64,000 nucleotides of DNA, taken from Salvator merianae (taxonomy: Eukaryota; Chordata; Lepidosauria; Squamata; Teiidae). The stretch covers positions 5,832,119 through 5,896,118 of the forward strand of contig QVOM02000021.1 in the NCBI GenBank assembly GCA_003586115.2. Reading direction: 5' to 3'. Positions 1 to 12,585 of this stretch are shown here, in pieces. Every line of letters starts with the position of its first letter. The stretch's first letter is position 1. A program made the position numbers and the translations under genes. The notes beneath the pieces were generated by a model. It was not told the origin of the DNA and did no database searches. It saw only the letters and a program-made list of their open reading frames with translations.

Positions 1-100
1 GCTGAGCAGAAGTCATGGGTGTGAGCTCAGTGTAATGAGCTCCTGGCTCTCAGGGAATAGGTTTCTTCCCTTGAAACCAAGGTAACTGACCTGGAGAAGC

Positions 101-131
101 AGAGAGAGAGAGAGAGAGGGAGAGAGAGAGG
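101..131. repeat. (AG)n microsatellite
   Basis: An almost pure AG dinucleotide run, interrupted by one GGG. It is simple sequence with no sign of function. Confidence 0.9.
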
Positions 132-464
132 CATGAGAATGAGGTCTTTAGGGATGCAATAGGAACATCTTACTCCATGGCGGGGAGTCCTCCACTGGGG
201 AGGTCTCAGGCAGGGAGAACATCAGGCTAGGGAAGGGGGACAGGTTCCCTTAGTAAGGATCCCTTCTTTAGAAAATCTGCCTATATTCTCCTCCATAAGT
301 GGCCGGAGGGGGCTTCATATAATGGTTCATTCCATTATTAGAAATATAAAGAAATGGGTTTGTGATGGGTGTGTTGACCACATGATGACTTGCCTGCTGG
401 GTGCAGAGATTGTATCTAGATTGGCTGGTAGACAGTGCTGGGGAGGAATTAGTGGTCATGGCAC

Positions 465-491
465 ATTTATTTATTTATTTATTTGTTTGTT
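465..491. repeat. (TTTA)n microsatellite
   Basis: About five ATTT units followed by GTTTGTTT. This could be the remnant of a LINE 3' tail in reverse orientation, but no body of such an element can be recognised next to it. Confidence 0.8.
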
Positions 492-599
492 TTCATTTGG
501 ATTATTTGACATTGGGAAGGCTAAGTGAGAGGTCCTAGAAGCCAAATTTAGGTTGTTAGAATATTGAAGTCCAGGACCTCTAAGGTTGTATTCTGAGAA

Positions 600-3070
600 A
601 TACTACCAGTTCCATGTGCCAGTCAGCAGTCTAGCAGCTGCATTCTGCACCAGCTGCAGCTTCCAAACCATCTTCAAGGACAGCCCCATGTAGAGAACAT
701 TATAATAGTCCAGTCTGGAAGTTCCCAGAGCATGGATAACTGTGGCCAAATCATCTCTATCTAGAAGGGGCCTTAACTGTCGGACCAGCCATAGCTGGAA
801 ATAGGCACTCATGGCCTCACCCTTCACCTGCACTTCAAGCATCAGCTCAGAGTCTAAGAATACCCCTAAATTTCATACCTGTCCCTTCCTGGGCATTACA
901 ATGCCATCAAGAACAGGAAGCCTCCCAACTTCATGAACTCGATACCCTGTGACACACAGCACCTCCATCTTGTCTGGATTCAGCTTCAATTTATTGACCC
1001 TCATCCAGCCCATTACCACCTCCAGGCACTTGTCAAGCACTTTCAACCATCTCTCCTGATTCAGATGGCACAGAGAGATAGAGCTGGGTGTTATCTGGAT
1101 ATTGATGACACCTCACTTCAAATCTCCTGATGACCTCTCCCAGCAACTTCATATAGATATTAAAGAGCATGGGTGATAAGATCACCCCCTGAGGAACCCC
1201 AGAAGTGAGTTCTTAGTGTGTTGAGCAAGAATCTCCCACTATCACTCTTTGGAATCAGCCTTGGAGTTAGACATGGAACCAACGTAACACACTGCCTCCA
1301 ATTCCCAAACTCTGTAACCTTTCCAGGAGGATACCATGGTCAATGGTATCAAAAGCTACCAAGAGATCTAGAAGAACCAATAGGGTTGCACACTCTCTTT
1401 TCTTTCCTGGAGAAGGTCATCAACCAGGGCAGCCAAGGCAGTTTCTGTGCCATACCTTGGCTTGTAGCCAGATTGAAATGGGTTCAGATAATCAGCTTCT
1501 TTCAAGCATGCCTGCAGTTGAAAGAGCCATAGCTCTTTCCAATATCTTGCCCCAAAAAAGTATGTTAGTCAAAGGGTAATAGTTGCTTAAATCTTCTGGA
1601 TCCAAGGAGACCCTCTTGAGGAGGGGGTGTACCAAGGTGCTTTATGGGTTCTACAGGTACGCCGAGGGCACTTGAAAGCAATCATGTTGATGGCTCTGCT
1701 CATCTCCCAATTCCAGAGAGAGACCAGAGTCTCAGCAGGAGCACCATCCATGCCAAGCGAAAAATCCCCCAGAACATTCAGGAATTGCTCAGATTCCATA
1801 TGTCTTTGGGGGCATACCATCTCAATAGGTCCCTGCAGAGGGGAGCTGCCACTGCAAGTCCAAATCTCACCAGTGAATGGTCACCATGGAATGGTCCATG
1901 ACAACAGGTTGACTACCACCCCTCCTTTCAATAGATTTTCATCAATCAGCTCTGTGGCAAAGGCCAGATCAAGGGTTACGGCCTGCTGTCTGGGTTGGGC
2001 CCATTACATACTGAGACAGCCCCATCGTTGCCATGGAGGCCATGAAGAGATGAGCTGGCCCATTGTGCATAGCATCTGCATGGATGTTGAAATCTCCCAA
2101 CACTACAATGGCAGGGGCTTCAAAAACCACATCCGAGACCAACTCAGCCAACTCAGATAGGGAAGTTGACAAGCAGCGAGGTGAGCGGTACACCATCAAC
2201 ATCCCTATACTGTGTCTCTGGCCCAGCAACACAAACAGCCCCTCAAACCCAGTCACAGAGCAAATTGGCCATCTGATGAAAGAGACAGAAGTCCTGTGGG
2301 CTACAGCAATGCCCCTTCCCTTCCCCACCGATCTGGAACAGTGCTGTACCGAGTAGCCTGAGGGACAAATCTGGGTAGGCCTAACTCACCCAGTTCATCC
2401 ACCCAGGTCTCAGTAATGCATGCCAGATCCACCCCTTTATCCAGGATCAAGTCATGGATGACTGATGTTTTGTTCTGGACTGACTTGGCATTCAACAGCA
2501 ACACTACCAGGGAAGTGGGCTGGTTGACAGGCCTCCCTAAACTCTGCCGGTTGGGAGGCAGAACAGAAGGAGTGATAGCTCTAATGCATCTAACGCCCCT
2601 TCTCCTAATCTGTCTCTTCTGCCTCCCAGTGCCATGTCTTCCCCAACTTCTCTCCCTCCTGCCTTGCCTTGGCAGCTGATTCCCTCCCCACAAAACAGAA
2701 CACTTTCTGGATCAAATGAAACAATATTAAACAGGTAACAAGTTAAAAAACACTTCTCAGAAAACTCAACCCCACCCCGCAAAAATTAAAAACTCATACC
2801 CACCCTGCCCTTAAACACACACACACCAGTCAATGGGGGTGGCCTTCGCCCCTATTCTTCCTGAAGAGGCTCGCCAAAGAGGTGACCCTCCTTTAGTGTC
2901 ACCCCTTTGGTGGCAACCTGGCCACCACAAGCAGCAAGCCTATATAGGCCTGGAGAGCCAGCAGGTGTTAATGAATGGCTCCCAGCTGACTCAGGCCCAG
3001 TCCTCACGCACTGCTCACTGCAGAGTTGCCAAAGCAGCAGCAGTCCCAGCATCTCTGAAGCTGATGGACA
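600..3070 (-). pseudogene. L3-like CR1 LINE, decayed, 3' truncated
   Basis: Reading the minus strand from about 3,070 down gives a GC-richer leader with a TATATAGG stretch (2,940-2,950), then an endonuclease domain beginning with LNAKSVQNKTSVIHDLILD. Within it GDFNIHAD lies at 2,097-2,074. After a shortened middle section the reverse transcriptase motif GVPQGVILSPMLFNIYMK lies at 1,200-1,147. The catalytic YADD box is changed to YPDN near 1,110, so the enzyme would be dead. The RT C-terminus follows (LVQNAAARLLTG near 640). The frame is broken by several shifts and stops. The last roughly 450 bp seen in the copy at 45.8 kb are missing, which is unusual because LINEs normally lose their 5' end. 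Family knowledge: an APE-type endonuclease followed by RT is the ORF2 layout of CR1-group LINEs. The EN-to-RT spacing also looks short. Confidence 0.85.
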
Positions 3071-5070
3071 GCAGAATTTCACAGTCATGCTCTTTTGTTG
3101 GAAAGCCTATAACTGAAATGCTGTTTAGTGGCACAAATTACAAACTATTGAGAGGAGATCCGTAAATGCCAAATGAATAGTGCTTAATATTCTCAGATTA
3201 CAAGCTAGAGAGGCAACAGAAGAAAATCTAACTGTCGCTTCTGCACCGTGCCCCTGTTGGATTTTGATAGTGATAGTTATCGCATGTATTGCATTTAAAT
3301 GTGCAGGGATTAATGGAAGTTGCCAAGTAGGGATGATACTATAAAAACAAATTATGGTACTGTTAATTGTCAATTTGAGTGCTATCTTGAAGCTTTCACT
3401 TTTTTTCCTGATCAATTATCCCATGAAGCTGAAGATAAACACAAGGCTTGTTTGCCCCCTGAGCCAGTCACAGAATGAGTTGAACGTGCTCAGTTGTATG
3501 TTCCTTTGCTGAGGAGATTTTCGTGGCTTCTACAGCAGGTGGCAACACATCATCCTGTTCAGGCATCAGTGAATTGATAGATGATCACTTGGAGTGAATG
3601 GGGAAGTGACTGGAATACATAAAAGCTTGTGAGGAGAAGCAGTTATTAACTGGGCTTTAGTTGGACAGAGGCAAGAGATTCTTCAACAGGATTAAGCTGG
3701 ATTCATTCTTATAATGGAGATGAATCAGTGTTAAGGTGCTGAAAACGAGGAAGGGCATGGGGAAGAGTCTGACAAAAGCAAAGGGGGGCTGTAGCTTCTC
3801 GGTAAGAGGAGATGCCAAAGATCCCAGGTCCAGTTCCTAGTATTTCCAGGCGTGAATGAAATAATTCCTGCCTCAGACACCGCCAGTCAATGCAATCAAT
3901 GGGCCTGCTATCTGATTCAGTCAAAGATGGATTCCTATAGTTTCTAGCTGTGGATATAAAACGCCATTCCAAAGATGCCATTTAAAACTGTCTGTGATGA
4001 GACTGGTCCATGTAAGTTTCTGTGGGTACCAATCACAAATGTCAATTGAATCTTGCCTGGACAAAATTTCCAAACCATTTTTCCAGGAAATCCAAATGAT
4101 TGCCTAAGTGGAAATGCAACCAGAGATGCAGCTAGGCAACATGCCTTTTTGGGAATCTGTTCTCTTTTTACCTTGGTTGCTTCCCCGTTGAGCTGTTCCA
4201 CTTGCTGCAGCAAAGAGTAAGCTGGTTCCCATACATTCTGGCAGAGAGGAGGCCGCCAAGAGAACCAGCTGAGGAATAGGTCAAAAGAGGTGGCCATGAC
4301 TGTATTATCTCTTATGTAGCCTTCCCATCATATTAATAGCATCTTCAAGCACTCAGGTGATGTCCTTTATATTGCCAAAATGGCACTGTCACCATCAGTG
4401 CCCAGCAAGGATGCATTAGGAAGTCCTTGAGGGTAGGAGAGACAGCTCAAAAGAAACTGTATGTGCTCAGTAGCCAATGAATACTGAGTGACTATTAGAG
4501 AACGAAAACTGGATAGCATTGAGAATCTAATCTGAATGGGAATATAGGAGCAATTCTGCACTGACCCATACATCGGCCCCGTGTGTGGAAGGAAGGTTCC
4601 TAGTATGCTTACTGGTCCAGTATACTGGCAAGTGTGGAATCATCCTAGCACTCCATAGTGCATTATTTTGTTGCATGTGCTGCAGGCTCAACTCTAAATT
4701 GCTGCTCTGCAATCTTAATGGAGGTTCACACTTAGAGGGTTATCTGTGCAAAGATGGCCTTTCAGTGCCTCTATTCAAATGGTTCAGTTGTTCTATTTGT
4801 AGGCTGTTTGGCCAAAGGTGAGTAGCATAAGGAGGAAGCAGCAGCGCCATTCTGATACCCATTTACAGTTTTTTTTGGCATAAGCAGCAAATGCTGCCAC
4901 TTGTCTTTACAGCAAAGGCCATGCTGTGGATGGGGGTTGTCAGACCACAGATGGCCTCTGTGAGCACCTTTTGGGTACAAGCTATTTTTATTAAGTGTTA
5001 AAACAGCTGAGGAGGTTTAACTTTGCTGAGCCTTTGGGTTACTCGAGGTCACATGTTCTTTGGACACACT
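3071..5070. other. No recognisable feature
   Basis: Both strands were read. Only short unrelated open frames occur (largest 117 codons, minus strand, 3,944-4,297), without domain motifs or flanking gene signals. The stretch contains no simple repeats, no long inverted repeat and no LINE motif that I can recognise. Confidence 0.5.
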
Positions 5071-6246
5071 GGCCGTGTTCTGACATAACATTTAATCAGT
5101 TTACAGGCTGTCTTCAGTATGCACTGGCCTGACATGATCTTGCCTTTTCGTAGTTTTTCTGGACTAAATTGGCGAAATCCAGACTATCTTACATTTGGAT
5201 TTAATGAGTTCTCAAGCCGTTCCAGATTGCTAGTCTGCTTTATTTTGCAATGTGAGAACATGGACGAAGACTATTTGGGAGGAACCATACTTTTGGTGGG
5301 CGTGCAGAGGGAGGGCTTCCCATTTCCTGCCATCCAATGACAGACTTTGTGGGTGAGCAGGAATATCACAGTAGTTCTTTCCGCCTCCATTATCCCCTTT
5401 TCCACCGCTGTCAGTAGAAAATAAAACCGTCCTCCATTTTACTTTGCTAAACTGCAGTTCTTCTTCCTTTATCTCCCATTCAACACTGCCAGGAAGATAT
5501 TAAAGGCTTCCTCCACTTCCGTCTGCTGATTAAACCAAAAAGCAGACTGCGCCTGTTTGGGGGTGCAGTTCCCTTGCCCTAACAAAGAACCCACTCAGTA
5601 TCAGTTTTGCCATCAGCAGCACACAGCTACACAGTGGGGCCACTGGCCACTGTGGATGTCTCTGGGGGAGGTGAAGCAGAGTCCATTTGCTGGCCATTAA
5701 CTACACAATCATGATAATAGAGCCTCCCCCACATTTCCCCCTCTTCATGGACCTCTCCCTGCTTTTGTGCTACTCTTAAATTGCGCAATTGTGCAAAAGT
5801 GCAATTACTATAGAGCAGAAATTGCGATCTGCCCTTTAAGAAGTTTTACTGTGTGGTACATATGGTATTAAAATTCTGCTTGTGTAGATACAGGCTGGAG
5901 GGGGAGAAGGAGCAAACGGTGAATGACTAGAAACGCCGCCAAGTGAATCCATGTTCTGAGATGGCAGCGGGAACATATGGAGGACAGAGCTTGACTTGCC
6001 CACCCCCGTGAAGTCAAGATTTGAATGTTTGGACTACAGCCAATCACTGACTGTATGGGGAGGGGAATTTGTTGAGGGGCAGAGACAGAAAAGGTACAGT
6101 TTCCCCATGTCAAGCACGGGAAACATCAATGTGAGAATGAGCAAGTCTGAATTGAGTCCGTGTTAAAATGCAAATATGGGAACAATTGGAAGACAAACTC
6201 AGTCCGCATACTGTTACAGTTTAAATTTATGATGTCGGACCATGCC
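5071..6246 (+). mobile_element. 1.2-kb Harbinger-like element, copy 1
   Basis: First of four copies of one family in the window (others at 9,946, 23,441 and 58,184). It begins GGCCGTGTTCTGACAT followed by ATTTAATCAG and ends with the inverted match TTTAAATTTATGATGTCGGAC then CATGCC. The terminal inverted repeat is about 25 bp and imperfect. There is no transposase-like open frame, so the element is non-autonomous. This is the most decayed copy: many CpG positions kept in copies 3 and 4 are TpG or CpA here. Flanks show only a doubtful ACT duplication. The superfamily assignment rests on the TTA duplication of copy 4. Confidence 0.75.
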
Positions 6247-8067
6247 CACTGACTTCATAATACTCCATCTACATGTATAAATGGGACCTCACATTTAAGG
6301 GAAAAAATGCCTCAAGAAATCCAACTGTGAAAGTACTGTGTGATTAACATAAGCAGTAATAAGCATAATCCTAAACAAAGAACCTCTCCCACACATCACC
6401 ATGGCATACTATGGCGCACATTCAGGGAGAGGTTTTTGCTTATTGGTAAAACACACTCTTTTTCTGGGTTTAATACCTGGCACAGCCTCGCCAGGCTGAG
6501 GTTCAGAAAACTTCTTTCTAGACTACAGCTCCCATGATTCTTGGCCAAAGTTGGCATCAACCATTTTGAACAAAGTTCATGTGAGTGTGAGACCCCCCCT
6601 CCTCAAAAATAATCTCAGTTATTTTCCCCTAACCCTAGCTCTTTCCAATCCCGTATCAACATAAGTTTTGTTCCCATGATCTTGCAGTACTGTTTCATGC
6701 AAATTAACAGTATTTTATTTTAGGTCCTTTTTCAGCACACATACTAACTAAAATAGCTTCAGTCGACTCCTGATATTTTGGATTATAGCAGCATCAATGT
6801 CAGTCAGCACAGCAATAGGACGATACCAGGCAAAGACTCTGAAGCAGAGGAAGCTGCATTTAAAGGATTTATTTTGCAAAGTAGGAAGGTTCCATAGTGG
6901 TTTGAATAAGATGAGATGCTATTGTTCCTTGCTGAGAAACTAATTGACATTTAAAAGTTCTGATGTCTGGATTATGTTTTTTGTATTATAGCCGTAGAGC
7001 ATGTTAAGGCCTTCCTAGGGAGGAAATCTGTATTCTGAGCCAATTTTATTAGGAAAGTAGCTTGGGTAAGCCTGAAAGAGGTACCTGACTAGAGTGATGG
7101 TGCAAGGGGATAGCCTACATGGTGCTTGGTTGTGAAGCCATATTGGCAGGGCAGGAAAGGACCTTACTGTGTGGTAGATATGCCGAGTGAACAGTGTCCC
7201 ACAGAGGGCCTGTGAGCAGTTGGCACCAACTGAGGGGTTATTAGTGACCAGTGCCCTTTGGAAGCAGGTCATGAGTCCAACTTCCACTCCACTGATGGGA
7301 AACATGGGCCTGGACCAGAGAAAGCACTCACAATGACCCAGGTCCTCCTGTTGGGCATCCACTCTATTGTTCCCCTCATTGCTTGGTCCGGCTACTGGTG
7401 TTTATCTAGGTGTGTGGGACCTGGGGGAGAGAACTCCAGATTCTGGCATCCAGCACTGACTTCCTGGGGAAAGGACCTCTAGCTTCCCCCAGGGGATGCC
7501 TCAGTGGCAATGGCACAAACGACCCCCAGAAGTGCTGGTCCATGGGTGCATGACACAATATGACTAAAAGGTGGCTTTACTGCGTGGGAAGGAGTGTTCA
7601 TGGACACTTTTCTGCAGACCCCCTTGTTCCTCTTCTTTGGCTGGGAAGGGCAGCCCATGTGTTCCCTCATCATTGACTGGAAGTGTCATTCCCAAGTGGG
7701 TGCAGCAGGGGAGACTGGTGGTCATTCAAGCACTGATGTTAAGTGTCTAGTGCACAGACATGGGACCTTTCATAATCATATATATTAGGATTGGTTAATC
7801 TGCCGTTTATCAGATTTTGTTGAATTACAGTACTCATTAGCTCCAGCTAATGACAGCAAATTGGCCTATGACAGCAGATGGTGAGAATGTTGTTCAACGC
7901 TTGAGCAGTGGAAATCTGTAGACTGGGAGGGGTAAGGCTTCAATTGTAAGCTTCCCTTTAATGTCCAGAACTGCTCAAATTCAGTGGGGGAAATCCTGGG
8001 CCACTGCTGCGTTTGAAAGGCCATAGGTTAGCCATTTCTGTTTTATTCATTTTCTACTGGTCACTAA
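6247..8067. other. No firm feature
   Basis: No coding or LINE motif was seen. Near 6,523-6,545 there is GACTACAGCTCCCATGATTC. This resembles a motif common in old vertebrate interspersed repeats, but no element ends can be drawn. The part between 7,000 and 7,780 is somewhat GC-richer and has overlapping short frames with no recognisable product. Confidence 0.45.
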
Positions 8068-8290
8068 TGGCCCAGTCACAGCTAAGTTTTAATCCAGCTA
8101 CAGTCCACTTTTGGCTTGAAAGAACAGATTAGCAAAGTGTCTAATCATTTTCTTTCCACATTGTCTAGCCCGAAGGTGGATTTTCTGAGTTAGATAATGC
8201 TGGAAGAAAACATCTTATTATTTCACTGATGTGTTCTCTCAGTCTGAAAGTGGACTGAAGCTGGATTAAAACTTAGCTGTGACTGGGCCC
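8068..8290 (-). mobile_element. 223-bp Harbinger-type MITE, copy 1
   Basis: Terminal inverted repeats of about 45 bp begin (T/G)GGCCCAGTCACAGCTAAG and close the element symmetrically. It is flanked on both sides by TAA (8,065-8,067 and 8,291-8,293), a 3-bp TWA target duplication typical of PIF/Harbinger. The same element, also exactly 223 bp, lies in the opposite orientation at 59,705. It has no coding capacity. Confidence 0.88.
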
Positions 8291-9217
8291 TAACAGTTAT
8301 TAGCGATTTTGGTGGGAATTGTTAAAGGGCTTCCTAGCGCTGGACCTATGTTCAGAAGCCAACATTGTATGTGTGCAAGATTTTTGAACTGAGAGTTGTA
8401 AAACATATCAGGTTCCTACAGTTATGAGTCCAAAGAAAGGTGAGGAAAGAAAATGCACGTCTGTTAACAAAATCTTAATCATAATTGTTCAAATTGTGGA
8501 CAAATTAATAAAATAGCAAGGCTATTTTATTCATTCAAGTAGCTAAATGTAAGTGCCATTCAGAAAGAACAAGAAAAACAACAAACATTTCTTAGCACAT
8601 TTCTAAATATTTACAACTAATCTAATCTGATTCTAAAATACCCCAAACATGGTACAATAAACACAAATACATTTTACTGGGATTCGCTGTTTATTTAGGG
8701 ATGAAAGGTAAGGTCATAACTTCAGTTTTTCACTATTAGCAAAAAGTCAGCTGAAACCTAATTGACTGCAAAGCTTCTGGCAGCCAGGATGACTCAGAAG
8801 CTGCACTGCACCCGCACCACAGGCTTGCTAGGAAGGCTGCAACTCTCTGATCCCACACTAAAATTAGCTCCAATAACTATAAGCCTCAACATTAATAGCT
8901 ACCATTTTCATTAAACTGCCATGCTACAGAAAGATAATGGTAGTAGTAAATTGAAGGAGGAGTTCAACTATAGGTGCCAATTGTTGGGTGCTGTCAACTA
9001 GATTAAGGTGAGCACCAGTTCTTTAAAAAACCCTTTATATGATGAGAGCATTAAACACACCAAGAGAATGTGTGCTGCTTCCTATATCACCAAACTGAAT
9101 CCTAAATGTGTCTACAAAAATGCCTGTCTAGTAGGAAAGTGATCAGAGTATCCTACTAATTTTGTTCAGGTCATGTTTGTCTTAACTATACCTTGTTCCC
9201 CTTCTTCACAAATTAAG
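8291..9217. other. AT-rich, no recognisable feature
   Basis: No open frame of note, no simple repeat and no LINE motif. The text from 8,480 to 8,680 is AT-rich and unique within the window. Confidence 0.5.
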
Positions 9218-9472
9218 AGCATAAGAACATAAGAGGAGCCCAGATGAACTGGCCCATGGCCCATCTAGGCTAGCATCCCGTCTCACACAGTGACCCACTA
9301 ATTGCTTCTGGACATCTCAAGCAGAAGACAAAGGCAAAGCTTTCACCTGCTCTCGACTCCCTGCATGAGGCCTTTAGAGGCATCCTGCCTGTGTCTCCAA
9401 CGTGGATACAGTACCCAGTCAGTAATTCTAGTAGCCATTGATAACGCTTGTTCTCCATGAATTTGTCTAATA
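9218..9472 (-). mobile_element. CR1 LINE 3' end
   Basis: In minus orientation this is a 5'-truncated CR1 3' end finishing in TTCTTATGTTCTTATG (reverse complement of CATAAGAACATAAGA near 9,220). The body matches the other CR1 tails here (20.7, 40.2, 43.2 and 57.3 kb), including the CTGGACTAGATGGGCC-like block and the GCAGAAGACAAAGGCAAA segment. It carries no coding capacity. Confidence 0.85.
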
Positions 9473-9720
9473 ATTATTTATTTATTTATTTATTTATTTA
9501 CATTTTTATACAGCCCTATACCTAATGGTCCCAGGGCGGTTTACAATTGCAATATAACAGTTAAAATTGTGAAATTAAACAGGCAGCATTTCAGTGATTG
9601 AATCCCAGCAGGAGGAACTCTGAAATGTTCAGCGTGGATGGATGGGAAAACCAGATGTTAATCAAGAAGAAGATGTTCAGCTGTGCAGGGTTGTCTTTCC
9701 TTCACCAAAGGCATCTAGTC
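9473..9720 (-). mobile_element. L3-like LINE 3' end
   Basis: Starts with (ATTT)n at 9,474-9,500, then TACAGCCCTATACC and GGTCCCAGGGCGGTTTACAA. This is the reverse complement of the L3/CR1 3' UTR with its AAAT tail. It directly abuts the CR1 tail at 9,472, so two LINE ends lie tail to tail. The 5' limit is approximate. Confidence 0.65.
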
Positions 9721-9772
9721 TGTTGTATCAGGCAGCAGGAGTGAGGGCCAAGAAGCAGTTCTAGTTTGGCTC

Positions 9773-9847
9773 TTTGTTGTTTAAGGGCTGCCTGGCCCCA
9801 CACCCTCTAGTCCCAGGTGTGGCTGCCTAGGCCCAGCAACAGTTCCA
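9773..9847 (+). repeat. 75-bp direct repeat, left copy
   Basis: TTTGTTGTTTAAGGGCTGCC through CAACAGTTCCA recurs at 11,037-11,110 with about 90% identity by eye. The two copies bracket the second 1.2-kb element. The right copy starts at the element border. Confidence 0.85.
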
Positions 9848-9945
9848 GCAACTGGTGGATGTTCCCCAGGGACAGCTGGCAGTTGACAGTTTGCCACAGC
9901 AGACAGGCAGCAGTTCCCAAGCAGGCTGTTCTGACTTGGCTGTTT

Positions 9946-11036
9946 GGCTGCGGTCTGACATCGTAAATTTAATCCGTATCAGAGTACAAGGACTGAATTC
10001 ATCTTCTGATCATTCCCACAGTTACATTTTAACACGGACTCAATTTGTACTTGCTCGTTCTCACACTGACGTTTCTCATGCTTGGCACAACTGAATCTTT
10101 TCTGCCTCCACGCCTCATCAAGTTCTCCTCCCTATGCAGTCAGTGATTGGCTGCAGTCCCAAAGTTCAAATCTTGACATCAAAGGGGTGGGAAAGTCAAG
10201 CTCCACCCTCCGTATGTCCCTGCTACTGCCTCAGAACATGGATTCACTTGGCAGCGTTACTAGTCATTCGCCATTTGTTCTTTCTCCCCCCTACAGCCTC
10301 TATCTACACAAGCAGAACTTTAAAACCATGTGCACTGCAGAATTAAGCTTCTCAAAGGGCAGATGGCGATTTCTACTCCCTTGGAAGTGCACTTTTGCAC
10401 AACTGCGCAATTTAAAAGTAGCGCAAAAGCAGGGAGAGGTCCATGAAGAAGAGGAAACATGGGGAGAGAATGGGGGGGCTCTATTATTATGATAGTGCAG
10501 TTCATAGCCAGCAAATGGACTCTGCCTCACCTCCTCCCAGAGGCATTCACAGTGGCATGTGCCCCACTATGTAGCTGTGTGTTGTCAACGGCAAAACTGA
10601 TCTTGAGTGGATCCTTTGTTGGGGCAAGAGGACTGCAACCCCAAACAGGTGCAGTTTATTTATTGGTTTAATCAGCAGATGGAAGTGGAGGAAGCCTTTA
10701 ATTTCTTCCTGGCAGTGTCGAATGGGGGATAAAGAAAAAGAAAGGACCACAGCTTAGCGAACTAAAAAGGAGGACGGCATGAAATGGGAAGCCCTCCCTC
10801 TGCACACACCCCAAAAAGTATGGTCCCTCCCAAATAGTTCCTTCCCCATTCTCACATTGCAAAGTAAAGTGGGCTAATGATCTGGAATGGCTTGAGAACT
10901 CATTAAATCTGAATACAAAGTAGTCCGGATTTTGCCAATTTAGTCCAGAAAAACTATGGAACGGCAAGATCATGTAGGGCCAGCAGGAACTGAAGACGGC
11001 CTGTAAACTGATTAAATGCCATGTCGGAACGCGGCC
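9946..11036 (-). mobile_element. 1.2-kb Harbinger-like element, copy 2
   Basis: Reverse-oriented copy of the family. It opens on the plus strand with GGCTGCGGTCTGACATCG then TAAATTTAATCCG, and closes with CTGATTAAATGCCATGTCGG then AACGCGGCC. Both flanks read TTT (9,943-9,945 and 11,037-11,039), compatible with a 3-bp target duplication. The body aligns with copies 1, 3 and 4 in reverse, including the CCAAT-type GTGATTGGCTGCAG at 10,141. The open frames inside are not conserved as proteins between copies, and no transposase is seen. Confidence 0.78.
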
Positions 11037-11110
11037 TTTGTTGCGTAAGGGCTGCCTGGCCCCATCCCTGCAGTCCCAGGTGTGGCTGCCTAGGCCCAAC
11101 AGCAGTTCCA
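11037..11110 (+). repeat. 75-bp direct repeat, right copy
   Basis: Begins TTTGTTGCGTAAGGGCTGCC immediately after the 1.2-kb element and ends CAGCAGTTCCA. It pairs with 9,773-9,847. Its first three bases are also the putative target duplication of the element. Confidence 0.85.
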
Positions 11111-12585
11111 TGGGATATCCATGGGAACTCACAAGGATTCTGTACTGTCATTTTGTTGCAGATGTGGAAATTTACAAATACAGTACAGAAGAACCTAGGA
11201 TCCTTTTCCAGCCAAATATGTATGACTGGGCATATGTGCATGCAAAGCAACCTTAGGAAGGCACTAGTTCATGGATATATAAGTGTGCAGAGATAACTCT
11301 CATCGTTCCCAATCATGAATGAGAGGACATTGCGAATACATGAAACCTGTGGGTAATAAACTTGCAAGTCTCAAGGAGGAAGGGATGCTGGCAAATAAAT
11401 GCTCACTGATTCATCCGTCTCCCTCCCCCTGCAACTGAACTTGAACTGGTTGGTTCCAGTGTTCCTGTATTGATTAAAAGATACAATTATACACACACTT
11501 TCTGCCTAAGCAGAACAGGAACAGTGGGAGGAGAGGGGCTTGAGAGTGAACAAAGGCATGGGAATAAGTACCTCTCCTATAGAGCTTTGGCTTCTCTAGC
11601 AATAATTAGTAGACTTATTCTTTTATAGGTGCCATGACAGTCAGCAATGACTCTTTTGATACCTAACCCCGCATTCTGGGAATGGAATGAGTTTTTCAGA
11701 CTAATTACAGGGAAGGCAACAGACGTGCTTTGGAGTAAGGGGCAGCACAGAACTTTGAGGGAAACAGCCTTTGCCACTGGCAGCTGAGAATAACTTAGAT
11801 AACTAGTACACCCAGACAGCCCCCACAATTCTGGACCCCCAAAGTAAGGTTTGGGGTTCCCATGAGCAATGCTTGCCCTGCAGTTGGAGTCCTGTGTCCC
11901 ACAACACAGATATCCCAGACATCTTCAGACAGCTTTGCCTCTCCTTTGGCAGGGATGGGGACACTGGTAACCTCCACAGGCTTCCATAGTTCTCAGTCTC
12001 AGTGTGGACGATGTGTATCAGATGAGCTGAACACCATGGAGAAAGACTTTTGGTTCTGTCCCATAGTGCCCAGCTGGTCAGAACTAGATGCTTCATTCTA
12101 CTTGGCAGAGCAGCCTTGCCACTGGTGTTTCGACAATCACATTGGAGTGACTGACATAGCAGCCCCTTACTCTTGTTCAAGTAATAACACTAGTTGTAGG
12201 ATTTATACAAAACTCACATTTATGCAGCTTTGAGCATCTCCCCTCAGGAGGAGGGGAGGTCAAAATTATGGAGGGTGGCAGACAGGGCTGCATCCTTATT
12301 TCCATGCTTTAAAATGTTTATTTAAGTGATTTAGCTGCTGTGTGTGATGACCCAAAATTTCATGCCCTTAGAGTGCCTTTGTTACCATATGTAACTTTCT
12401 AAAATTTGCTTTTCAATAATATGAAAGGGAACATACATAAAGTCATATACATAATTATATATTTTATTTACAGATTGTTTATTTATTACCCATCTCTTAA
12501 TTAATCACCCCCATTTATTCTATATTTATAGCATATGTGTACAACTCATATGTTCTATCATACATTCCTAAATTTCCTGCCTGTA
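11111..12585. other. No recognisable feature
   Basis: Overlapping short frames on both strands (largest 125 codons, minus, 11,803-12,180) lack motifs. No repeats were identified. The far end from about 12,420 becomes very AT-rich before LINE-derived sequence begins. Confidence 0.5.

Noticed and set aside
1627..2160. 177-codon plus-strand frame
   Set aside because: It is the antisense shadow of the minus-strand L3 LINE, whose opposite strand carries recognisable endonuclease motifs.
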